Shown here piece after piece: positions 30,201 through 41,301 of a stretch of DNA of 64,000 nucleotides. The stretch lies in contig JAZARR010000206.1 of the NCBI GenBank assembly GCA_037389465.1, positions 248,001 to 312,000 on the forward strand, given 5' to 3'. This DNA is from Baylisascaris procyonis (taxonomy: Eukaryota; Nematoda; Chromadorea; Rhabditida; Ascarididae). Under the pieces are notes generated by a model. The model was not told the DNA's origin. It saw only the letters and a program-made list of their open reading frames with translations, and searched no databases. Position numbers and translations under genes: made by a program. Position 1 is the first letter of the stretch. Every line of letters starts with the position of its first letter.

Positions 30201-30482
30201 TTGTGAAGTCATTCATGACGAAGAATTTCTCCTTAATAAGCGCAAGTATATTTGAAACATTCTAAAGGGCTATAGATAAAGTTCACTGATATGAACGTAT
30301 TGAATTTACAAAATACTGCACCTGGCCTAATGAATAAATTGTTGACTACCAGTTCGATAGTACTTTTTTTGGTTATATTCTATATTCTATAGTAATTGAT
30401 GCAAAAATATTACTGTTTAACTGTTACTAGGCATCTTCCCAGTTGAAAGGGATATCAAATCATTTCACAGATTCAAAACAAC
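27265..30482. other. Tail-to-tail intergenic gap between serpin and innexin
   Basis: This AT-rich sequence holds the 3' ends of two convergent genes. I see no AATAAA close after the serpin stop. Open frames at 28237, 29001 and 29620 have skewed composition and no supported splice structure, so none is called. Confidence 0.45.
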
Positions 30483-30488
30483 TTTATT
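30483..30488 (-). terminator. AATAAA polyadenylation signal overlapping the innexin stop codon
   Basis: On the minus strand the sequence ACATAATAAAG contains AATAAA that starts inside the TAA stop (30489-30487). If used, the 3' UTR would be only about 10-30 nt. Confidence 0.5.
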
Positions 30489-33400
30489 ATGTATGTTTAA
30501 ATGTTTGAATATAAATGTCATTTTTCAAAAAATATATGGCTACCTTTTTGTAAAGTTGCTTCATAATGGCCACACAAGGCATTTGTCCGGCGTTCGAGAG
30601 TAGAATTCGTAGAACAAGTATACCATCCCATCCAAGATCATCATACAGTCGTTGTACGTTCTTCTCCTATTGAAAAAAAAAGGCAATAACTATTGGGTTC
30701 AGTTTATTTTCGAATGACGTCATCAATATTTAAGCACGATCTCATCTGCAACTCACAATTGGCCATGCGGTTGGCTTGGTGAGACGAAATGCAAAGCGCA
30801 GCTCCTTCCATATTCCCCAACTCCCCTCCTCTCTCTTCTATTGCTAGCAATCCTTTCCCAATGTTTTTGTCGTTTTTGCATAAATTTTTATGTGAATATG
30901 AAAATTTTTGCAAGCTAACTAAATAGTGAATATTTATTTAAACTTAGAGTTATTTGCCGATACTAACTTTAATAAAGAAAACCCTTGAATAGTACCCTCG
31001 TTTTGAAACGTCGTGAAAAATACACTCATCTCATAAATGGAGAGCGCTCTTAAATATGAAACTCCTCCCCAAAGACCGGGAAATACAGAAGCCTAGAGTG
31101 TCAAAGCTCATTTAAAAAATTTCAACCCCAATATTTCTATTATATGTGGGAGATAGATGGAAGCGAAAAAAAATGCGATAACCAATAACCTCATAAATCT
31201 CTGATCCTTTAATTCCTTTGGTCAATTTTTCTCATAGTTCAAACGATAATTATGCTTTTTTTTTCAAAATTTTTTCTATTTTCTCATTCAACTTGAGCAT
31301 AAATGAAGTAATTGAATTGAGCATTGAAGAAGGAACTTACGTAGTCGGTATCCTTCATGAATGATTCATCCATTATCTAAATTTGCATAATATTATTTCT
31401 ATCGTGATCACAGCAAGTTAGCACCCTTTTTCCTAACTTTTGTCTTTCAGACAAGTTTTCCTTCATTGAGCTTTCTAAGTTGATAGCTTTCTGAACAAAA
31501 TTTGAAGCGCATGAATATTTGTCTTATCAAAGGCGATTCCGCATAAATATGTTCCTCTACACTTTTCCTATGCGAAAATCATCACCATCTAGGATGCATC
31601 CGTCTGAAGTGACCGTTACTATTGCATCTTCCTTTACTCTTGATGTAAGAGCATTATTAAAATTATTAGTAATGTTTATCAAAATTTTCCACCTTTCTCG
31701 ATTTGTCAACCATTTCAGCATTGATCATCAACAATGGATTTAAAATAAAGAAGAAAAGATCCATAGCATACATCAAAGATAAACTAGACCAGTTGTTTGA
31801 AGTTTATTAGCAATTTTGTTTTAGAAATTGATAAATTAGTAGATAAGAGAGCATTTGATTCAGCTTCTATACGTATCGCACAGAAGCATTTGATCAGATC
31901 TGATCGCCCATATGCCCGCGCACACAGACACGCGGGCATACACACGTACAGGCACGTACACAGATACTCTCATACTAATTTTTATTTTTTCTTACCCGAA
32001 ACCAGATAGCTATGACTCATATGATGTTTTCATATAGACTTTACATAATCTTACGACGCGCAATTCAATTGCTTTCCAGCTGTGCATTCGGCTATTCGGA
32101 CAGATTTTGCGTGATTGTTGGATTGTGATGGATTGTGAATTCTCGTTGGATTGTATGGATTCCGAATAGTAGAGGGTTTCTGATAGATTCTAAATGATTG
32201 TTGAATTATGATGGATTTTGAATGGTTGATGGATTTCTTAACGATTATGGATGAAAATGAAACTAACTCACAAACCTTAGCAGTGGTGAGCATATCTTCA
32301 ATAAAGTTAATGCGACTTTGATCACGCATTATTTGAAACAACCAAATAATAGTATTAACGAGTGTTGTTGCAAACATAATATGCAACCAAAACCATAGTA
32401 GGATGTAGATTTTCTCGCTAAACATATTAAGCGGTAAAACACATTGTACTGACCATCGATGAATATTGCCCAATTCACGAATCTGAAATTGAACACCACT
32501 TGGAATTGAACTAGCATCGATTCCACTCAAAGACGATGTAATAAACCTATGCTGCTAGGTCAATATCGGGTTTGATTCAGCCGATTTATTGATGGAATCG
32601 TATAAGATGGGAATCTTTCCATCCATCCCCGTTCGAGTACAATGCGAAACGACGAAAGATGATACGATCATCATTGAATGAATTTTAAAGACCAAGCATT
32701 ATAAAGATTTAGCAATGTAGCCATCAAGTAATTATAAAAATATAGATCAAAGCCATGAAAGAGATGTCAAATGAGATAATTTTCTATGCACAATCAAAAG
32801 AAATATTAGAAAATTGCACTGGGTAAGGAAAAAAAAAATTCGGAGAATATGATTTAAAAAACGATGTCTTGTTTTTCTTTAAATTGCATTAAATGAAAGG
32901 GAATTTTTTTTTTCTGATTGAAATGAAATTATTACCTCAAAATCGCACATTGTCACACGTGGGAATATACCAGTACTTGACCAATCGTTGCCTTGGAAAA
33001 GACGTATAAGAAGGCTTATACCCCAAGTAAAAGCATCACCTTTAATTTAATTATATTTAATTTTATTTAATTATACATCACTTTCATCTATTTAATTATA
33101 AATTTGAATAATTTACATCATTTTTAATTCATTTACATTCATAGTGCGACGATTGCTTTCCGCATAAAAATCAAAAACTTAATTGCACCTCTTATTATAT
33201 TTTTCGCTTACCTCTATTGCAAAAGTTGACAACTGCCATTAAATTGCGCAAGTAAAGGAAGTAAGTACTGATAACTGTAAATGTGTAACGAAGGCAAAAC
33301 CTGTGCACTATAAAGAGATAAGCGTGGAGTTACGAATACTACAGAAGGCACAAAAAAAAATGTGAATGAAATGGACGATTATGCACAAATAAAGGAGAAA

Positions 33401-36400
33401 TAGAAATAATAACATTAAACGGAAATAGAAAATTCAGCTTTAAATGAAATTTTTGAATCTTTTCCAACCCAATTGAAATCAACTGAAGAGATGACAAAAT
33501 TTCCATTCATTATACGATAAAATATCTAAATTTCAGAATTTAATTTAAAAAATATTATTCCGGAAAATGAAATATAGTAAAAAAAATTTTGAGGAATTTT
33601 TTTAGTAGAGAGATTTATTGAATTGTATGGGAAAAAGATCTAGTTTGAAAACCTAGACTTCCCTCCATTTTATTTCTTCTTTATTTTGCACCACTCAAAC
33701 ATTGAAAATGGGACATTTCAGCCACAGACCACTTCCATTTGGGGGAATATGCAGAAAAATATATTATGGTGTTGAGAGTGGGTTTGTATTTATTGGTACT
33801 GAATATGGAGTTGTCGGAGTCTGTATTTTTTCTCTCTTAAAGCAAGCGCTTCGACGCGAATTATTGGACGAGATGACTTCCGACGGAAATGAGTCAGCGC
33901 AAAAATATTCCATCCGCTGTTTTGAGTTTCCCTAGTTTTCAGGTGTTCTTCACTATCGTTTATTGAGTCAATCCGTATTGCAAGTGCCAGGTACCATGGC
34001 AAGTGAAATAACTGTAAATTATGCCGATCTACTCATAGAATCCCCGTTGACAAAATGGCCAAACATATTGCAATGCGGCACATAAATTAGATGTATACTG
34101 CAATGTTTAGTGGATGTTGCAATTCCTTGAACTGATACAGCGGTATGATCGTACTTTAATTGAATCGACAGTCTGCATAAATCGTCAATTAAAGCATTCG
34201 CTTTTCTTTGTCTTTTGCTCTTCGACCAATGCAAATCCAGTCCGACCAATCATAAAATGAATGCAAACGTTTAGGCACTTTCAAGTATCTAGGTCTTCCT
34301 AGCAGACTGAGACCAACCCAAATGTGAACGTGCATGCAATTATATGATGTGGTGTAGACTGTACGCGGTATATTTCACAACTTTCTCTGTTGCCCTGCGG
34401 GTTGGGAATGCGAAAAAGATGGGGAGACGGACACACATAGGCTGACATACATACATACAGACACAGATGTCGCCATAGCAAGGTTCCCCAATACATATTT
34501 GCATATACGCCTAAAAATAGAAAATGAATAAACGGAAATTCAAATAACTAACCACCAGGAATACTCAAGAAGAAATTAATAACGGCAAGTTGAATGAGTA
34601 AATTCGCAATGAAAAGACCTTTCATTGTGAAATAACAAAACGTTATGTAGCATTTCATCTTCAGTGTTGCCACTCTAAAATCGGTATTTTTATTTTTTTT
34701 TTGTAGACATTTTTTCTAGAAAATAAAAAAGTTAAAAAATTTTGAAAGTTAATGAATATGAAGTTAAATATTTGAAGATAAATTGAAAAACACTTTTCCG
34801 CTCTGCTTTCTTTTTTTTCATGCAAAATTCTTCATTTTGGTGACTATCGAATGAACTATATTAAAGTTTCTATATATACTTATATATTTGACATATGCTA
34901 GATAATAGGTTCGATGCCAAGAAAGCATTTCTGAAGATAGCCTATGGGAAAATGACAACTCAATAGCGTTGAAATAAATGGAAAATTTCTGAAATATATA
35001 TTTTGAATTTTCGATGAAAAAAAAATAAAATAAAATCCACCTGGCAAGACAACCTATCGGATTACTGCTTACGCCAAAATATCGATGTTCCTCACGACTT
35101 ATCTTTAGACCACTACTTAAATGATTTGCAATCATTTTAATTGATGCTTCATTGACATCTTCCAGTGGGCCAGTCGCTTGTACAGCCATCGAAACAACGG
35201 CACGCACTTGGACACCTAAATATGAACGATTTACAGCCATCATAACTCAAACAGCAAAATAAGACAATAGAATAAGAGACGCTGTAGGCGTAACAAATTC
35301 TCTTAAAACAAATTTTAGCATACTCTTTCTTTGCTACTTAGTATTATTGGTACGAAATGTGTTATATGCATATTGCTCTGCTGCGTTATCCATTTAGAGT
35401 ATCATGATCTAAGTTTGCTTTGTGATATCTTCACGGATAAGAAAACGCCATCGATTGTGAATGTATAGTGGTTCAACAGCACCATAGTTCCTATATCTGT
35501 TATACGGATGGGATACGTGGAATATAACGCTTGCAAAAGAGCAGAAATTATTGGTGACACAATGTTCCGTGGAACAAACATAGTGCGCAAAAGCAAGCTG
35601 CAGCGCATCTCCAGTGAAGACCCCCCGAATTTTGTTCCGACGTGAAGGACATCGTTGAAAATCTTCGATCGCTGAAGCATTTTGAACGGATGAATAAAGG
35701 GATATGTGATGCAATAAACGGATATAAACGGATTTGACGCATTCTGCGAAATTTTGAACGAATATGTGATGAATGAAAATTTTTAGTGGAAAATTAAGAG
35801 CTATAAGCATCGATCTAGAAGATTTGATACTAAATAATCGTTTTTCAAAGGTAAAAATTTTACCCACCTGATATCCAATTCACCATTCTCCAAACTATAT
35901 GTGGAATGCAAAAACACATTGCTTGTAGTGCCAAAACGAAAGGAACCCACTGAAATAATCCAAAATTTTCGATAAAAATTCTTGACGATTAATTTACTTA
36001 TTTCTTTAAAATTATAAAACTTTTAATCGGTAAATATGAGCATTTATATTTGCAACCATATCGATTTCCAAGGTGATTATCGCTTTATGAGGGTAAATTA
36101 CGAACGTCACAGCTTATGGGAAAATGCAAGAATTATGAAGAGAATATTATTTTCAGGAAATATCCCCTAAGAAAGAAACTTCATATTTTAGGAAATATTT
36201 TCCACAGACATGTTGGTTGAAATGTCGGCTGAACGGCAGATATATCTGTTGAAATATCGGTTGACTCGCAGACATGTCAGTTAAAATCAAACGATTTATA
36301 ATTTGCGAACCTTAGATGAAGACCGAAGAGAATCAGTGCAAAAGCAGTGGAAAGGAATTGCCACTATGTGCACCAAAAGGTGAATTTACTGCAGAAAACA

Positions 36401-37910
36401 TTTTGTTTCTATACTGTAACAAACTAATGAATATTCATGAGATTGTACTCTTATGTAGTTGGCCCGACAGCTCCAAGAAAACTTAAATAAAAAAACTGTT
36501 GATCAGTCTCACCATAATTTCTCAGCACGATTGTACGCAAAAATTTGATAATCCTAGAATCTTTGAAACCCGCAATTGAGGCTAACGACAAACAAACACA
36601 AACAAACCTACAAATATGTGCTGAGATACAGTGTTTCATGGGTTTGATAAAAGAAAACTTGAAAAAAATGCATAAAAATTAGAAGTAATTGAAATCGATG
36701 GTGGAGAAAATATCGTGAATATATTTAAAGGTTTATCATTTATCTTGTAAAGTATTTTCCTCAGGTCACTAAGATTTAGTTCAGCGTGACTTAATTCTAA
36801 AATCTTTAATGCTACAGTTCACACTTTTACATACTTATCGATTGATTTAATGATCTCTTAAGTTATAAAAATGGAAAATTTTGACGGAAAAAATTGAAAT
36901 TTGAAAAAAAAAACTTTTACAATTTAATTATTTTAAATTCCCAGCAGCTGTCAACAATGCACATTTTGCGTTATATAAACACAAAGGTATTTCAACGTTA
37001 AATAAATAAGTAATACCTGATAATAGGGAAGTTTTGCATTTTCCCTCACTTCGTTATCAACGGGTAGTGATCTATTGTTGACGGGTACGAAATATGTATT
37101 CTCAACAAAACAGAAATCATCCGTATATTCGTCCCAACCACCACGAAATTGAACTGGTGTCCAACATAATAGTGCTTTACCAAAAAATGACTGTAAACAT
37201 GAGCGCTAGTTACTTTGCAATGCAATGCAACCGATTCATTAGTTGTAAAATGGATGATGGAAATAAAAGCTAATTTCAGCACTAGAGTTCAATCCCCTCA
37301 GCAGTCAAACGTTTTGAGATATCGTTTTATCACATGATTTTCTAAATGTGATGAGTGATGATTAAAAGCACATTGAATTTCAATAATAAGGTCATCCAAA
37401 AAATCTGTCGAGTAGTACATCTCCAGTTCTTATTGCTTATAACTACCGATAGAACGAGCATAGCGAAGACTTAAACATACACATTTAAGGTTGAAAAAAA
37501 CCAAAGCATCGAAGTATTTTTCTTATGCTTCAAAAATGGAAAATTTTTTTTTTCATTTCCTTCAAAACGTATGTTTCCTTGCGCAACGTACTTTCTCGCT
37601 TACAAGATGCCCTCCATAATTTCACCTGCTAATAAAGGATGAATATTCGTCAAGTTGTCATACAAGTCTACCGATAGCCATAAACGAAAAAATGCAATAT
37701 TTTAATCCAAAAAGTATCAGTGTTTATAAACGGATAATAATCGTATCATATCATATCACAACATATCTTATCATATCATACCTGATAGAAGATGACAGAA
37801 GTTGCGATAAAAAACACAAGTGAAGTAGTTTGAAAATTTAGCCGATCGACAAAATCTTCTTCATAACGTGACGATGAATAAATGCTAATTGCTTCAAACA
37901 AATGCTCCAT
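30487..37910 (-). CDS. Innexin (gap-junction/hemichannel subunit), ten exons, 423 aa
   Basis: Exons (5' to 3'): 37910-37782, 37190-37017, 35949-35868, 35215-35041, 34674-34553, 33274-33212, 33039-32936, 32482-32276, 31376-31341, 30666-30487. All join in frame with GT/AG borders. Innexins form gap junctions and hemichannels in the plasma membrane. The N-terminus is MEHLFEAISIY and helix 1 is TTSLVFFIATSVIFY. Loop 1 has the cysteines in ALLCWTPVQF and DDFCFVENTYFVPV. The YYQWVPF signature opens helix 2. Helix 3 is GLFIANLLIQLAVINFFL. Loop 2 has the cysteines in FPRVTMCDFE and HRWSVQCVLPL, followed by helix 4 (ILLWFWLHIMFATTL). The cytoplasmic tail has GWDGILVLRILLSNAG. The length is normal for the family. 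A 36-nt microexon (IMDESFMKDTDY) lies in the tail. The last exon could instead end at AAAAAG before gtagcc, but no further exon is seen. Confidence 0.95.
31892..31940. repeat. Two adjacent perfect inverted repeats in innexin intron 8
   Basis: A 14-bp palindrome (gatcagatctgatc, 31892-31905) is followed by a 10-bp perfect inverted repeat, tatgcccgcg (31911-31920) and cgcgggcata (31931-31940), around a 10-nt CA-rich spacer. The GC-rich stem stands out in an AT-rich intron. Confidence 0.75.
32095..32235. repeat. Degenerate GATTGT-rich tandem tract in innexin intron 8
   Basis: Variants of gattgttggattgtgatgg recur through about 140 bp just past the exon 8 donor. The periodicity is irregular, which suggests an old minisatellite. 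An Asn/Ser/Ile-rich minus-strand frame across it only extends exon 8 into the intron. Confidence 0.5.
36205..36288. repeat. 32-bp tandem repeat, about 2.6 copies, in innexin intron 2
   Basis: Units start at 36205, 36237 and 36269. Each begins cagacatg or cagatata and contains a gttgaaat..tcgg core. The second copy differs from the first at several positions. Confidence 0.75.
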
Positions 37911-37966
37911 ATGTTCTTCTTGCAATCACTCTTCTTTATTATTTCGTCAGATATATAATCAAAAAG

Positions 37967-37968
37967 CT
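37967..37968 (-). other. Candidate trans-splice or 5' UTR acceptor of the innexin gene
   Basis: On the minus strand tttttttgcag precedes a 56-nt leader that runs to the ATG at 37910 without another good acceptor. Such a T-tract-cag just upstream of the start is what a nematode spliced-leader site looks like. A cis intron in the 5' UTR would look the same. Confidence 0.45.
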
Positions 37969-39437
37969 GCAAAAAAACGAATTTAGACAACATTAGATAC
38001 TAATATTTTTGAGATTTTACATTTTCACCATTAATTGTCGAATTTTTGAAAGTTTTATAAAAAAAATATGATCTATAGATCAAAAAACGGGAGAAGTGTT
38101 GTACAGAGATAATATTAACGTAAAGTCTCTTAAGTCACAACGTTAAAATAGACTAACGTAAAGTCCTTTATATGCACAACTTAACAAATTATTCGAAAGT
38201 TCACTTATATTACAGATGAGAAAATAAAAAAAGGAATGTAAAAAATCCATTAAATCCATTACAGCAATCGTGCTTTTCGTTAATTATACCATACATCAAT
38301 TCATTCGTATGCAAAAAGGTTCGTTTCAAGTGGAATAATAGAAAGAATATCGACGAAACGTTATGTGTCGTATACTTGAAAGCGAGACACATCACAGTTT
38401 GGTAACTGATAAGGCGATGCTAATGGTGATAAGATGAGACGCCAACGCAATGTGGCTAACGGCCTATTACATAAGACTATTAAATTGGTTCGAATTATTT
38501 GCTTTGCTTTTTGAGAGTTTGACCATTCGCATCGATGACGATGGCATTTTGATAATGATGTCGAGCAATGACTTACGAACCGAACTGAAGTCACATATAT
38601 GGAATATCCCCAAACCTTCACCCACCCCTCCCTCCACCGCTTACTATGTAGCTTTCAAGGCGCAGTTTTTGATCGAGCTTTGAAGTGATATCAATAGAGA
38701 ATCATCCATTTTTTAAACCTGAACCAGTTTTTCCACGTCAAGCTTGAGCCTATTACAGCGCCTAATCATTTTCTTTTGCATCATGACAAGCTTTTCTTGA
38801 TTTGTCTATTCAACCACTTGAAGGCGATCTTTATGACTGTCCATAGCTCTTTTCCACTCCCTCCCCCTTCCCCCCCCCCAAAACACACGTGGGAGGAATA
38901 TGCCAATTGAGTTATGCTCCCCTAACTAAATAGCTTCGCAAACTACCAAAAAACTAAAACGTACAAAATGATGCCTTCATGTTTTATCTAATCCAACCTT
39001 TCACTCTGTCACTCATGTAAATCATGTAAAACATGTTAGCAAATAACTTCAATGAGATACGGCAGTCTTTGAGGTCCATCAGTGATCTTCCAAGGCCGGA
39101 TAACAAAGACGGTGCAGGTGAACAACGCCAATAACGAGCAACCAGCTTAACTGCTATTTACACTTGAGATTAATAGTGCCTTATCCTATCCGATCCCTCG
39201 AACACCCTTGAAGCGTTCGCCGTCACATTTATTTATAGATTATTTCCTTTATATATGTGAAACGTTTCGTATCATTTTTTTGAATTTTTGTGTATTATTT
39301 CGATAGCTCACTAAGAGTGATGGAAAAATATTTCAACTGTTTATTATGAAGATTTTTCGAATTTTTGGTTTCAATATTCAATATTACTCATCAACTTCCA
39401 TAATTCTAGTATTAGCAGCTTCGGAGCTGGAACTGTC

Positions 39438-39439
<2 letters not shown>

Positions 39440-39508
<69 letters not shown>
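39440..39508. repeat. (AT)n microsatellite
   Basis: An uninterrupted alternating AT run of 69 bases, intergenic. Confidence 0.97.
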
Positions 39509-39509
<1 letters not shown>

Positions 39510-40523
39510 CGTATATATGGTACTACCATGTGCTTTTACAAAACAAACTCAGAAAAGTGCATACATAACAAGTGGAAAGATGAAGAGATATGCGCTTTAA
39601 CAAATCCGCTTATCAGATCAGACATTTTTATAAGTTTGCTAAAAGCAATAAAACATCCACTGATATATTTATATTCTAAGTGATAAAATAGTTTGCAGGA
39701 ATATTTGGAAAAGGATTCGTTTAAGCGGATATAATTCAATTCGAAATTGAAAAATCAATTTTGTTGCTAGTATAAGAAATTATATAATGTTTGTAGATAT
39801 TAAATTTTATAGCTCTAACTTTAGTAGTTTCTTATGCAAATGCAAACTGCCAAAAAAGTGCATAGAAAGCTCTTTCTAGTAGAACTATAAAAGTGAATAA
39901 TAAAAGAATGAATGTGTAAATTCAGAATCAGCTTCTCCTTCATTTTCTTCCTCATTCCTTCCCCTCATCCTTTCTGCTAGCCCTTCCCTGCTTACATAGC
40001 AGCAACGAGATGGTGATTAAATGAGGTGTTGAATTTCATTTTTCTTTTCAACATTGTTGCGCGCACTTTAGAAAATGTGTTTGACCTGAAATGAGTTCAA
40101 GGTCTTTTCGCAAATAACTTTTTCTTTCTTGGTCTTTTTTCTTAGATGGCCGAGATTAATCATCTTCCAGATATGAGATCAGCTATATTATTTCAAAAGT
40201 ATTTTATAATTTTTTATAGCTGTTCAATTCATAGATCATTTTATTGCCACAATTTTTTGCAGTGTGTTATTTATTTGCAGTTTAAATAAAATTGTGTACA
40301 TAATAAAATGTAAACGGAGAGAAATGTCATGCTATAATGATATGCGCTTTTTCAATATCGCTTGTTCGATAAATGAATACTCCGAATTGCAAACGAAATC
40401 TATATTCTGCTTCATATTACATGTGATACGATCATATATGTACAAATGATCTATACAATTCGGAAGCCGCTGAAGCCAGAGACAAAAGTACTTCTGAAAT
40501 TTCTCGTGACTCGTAAGTTTATG

Positions 40524-40528
<5 letters not shown>

Positions 40529-40594
<66 letters not shown>
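40529..40594. repeat. (AT)n microsatellite
   Basis: A 66-base AT run flanked on the left by atgtatatgt variants, about 700 bp upstream of calreticulin. Confidence 0.96.
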
Positions 40595-40597
<3 letters not shown>

Positions 40598-41113
40598 TGC
40601 GTTCTATAATTTAAATGAAGCAATCACAAAAATATTTGCTTATTACAGCTATATCCTGAAGGTATCCAGAATGCCGGAACTGTAACAGTTGCCGGTTGGA
40701 GATTTATGCAAACGAGCGACATTCATCGAAAATAGAGCACATTTGCCTCTAATTCTTTGACGACAATGCACTGAGCGATTTTGCCGCATAAGTCGTTTGT
40801 TGTTTATCGTCTTTAATATGAAAAAATTTGCATAAATCCTAAACACTAAAATTAATTTGCATTAATTGGCCATATTTGTACTTTTGTTGAGATATTTGCA
40901 TATTTATATTCATTAGGATTTTTATACTTTTGCATATATAGGTCAATAAAAAATGCAAATTTTTTAGCGCAATTGAATGCTAAATCATAACGCTAAAGCA
41001 ACAGCTTATTTCTTCAACTCTCTATTATTTCTATACTCTTTTTACTCTCTCTGCAGATCATTCGAGAGCAGCTTTTCGATGACGCGTGTCAGCCAACGAA
41101 TACGCCCCGAGCG

Positions 41114-41132
41114 GGTGGTCGTTGCTGATTGG
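41114..41132 (-). promoter_or_regulatory. ER-stress-response-element-like site upstream of calreticulin
   Basis: Read on the minus strand the bases give CCAAT, nine bases, then CCACC. The ERSE consensus is CCAAT-N9-CCACG, so this matches all but the last base with exact spacing. It sits about 165 bp upstream of the calreticulin start in a GC-richer block (41080-41290). ERSEs drive vertebrate calreticulin and other ER chaperone genes. Use of this element form in nematodes is not established here. Confidence 0.4.
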
Positions 41133-41289
41133 TTGCTGCCAACATCGGCCATTCAGCGTACGCCTCGCATGCTCATGAAGTTTTTAGGGGCGTGCGTCAG
41201 TTAGCGTTATCGAATTTCCCCGTCATTTTTGTTGGTGCTTCGACGGTGATCAGGGCGTTGGAAGTTCGTGCTGGTCGTGCTTAGGTCGT

Positions 41290-41301
41290 ATGAGAATATG
41301 A
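41290..41301 (+). promoter_or_regulatory. Three-codon upstream ORF overlapping the calreticulin start
   Basis: ATG AGA ATA TGA begins 8 nt before the calreticulin ATG and ends by overlapping it (ATGA, 41298-41301). If the leader includes it, ribosomes would either skip it or reinitiate at the overlapping ATG. It is absent if a trans-splice site lies between the two ATGs, but none is visible. Confidence 0.4.

Larger units (their letters stand above)
37969..41080. other. Head-to-head intergenic region between innexin and calreticulin
   Basis: About 3 kb of AT-rich sequence must hold the innexin promoter and outron. It contains two (TA)n arrays listed separately and a less AT-rich patch around 39050-39230. 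I see no gene. Confidence 0.45.

Noticed and set aside
35409..35867. 152-codon minus-strand frame in innexin intron 3
   Set aside because: It starts at the donor side of the intron but is not in the exon 3 frame, which meets a stop at once (GGT GGG TAA). Innexin homology continues cleanly in exon 4.
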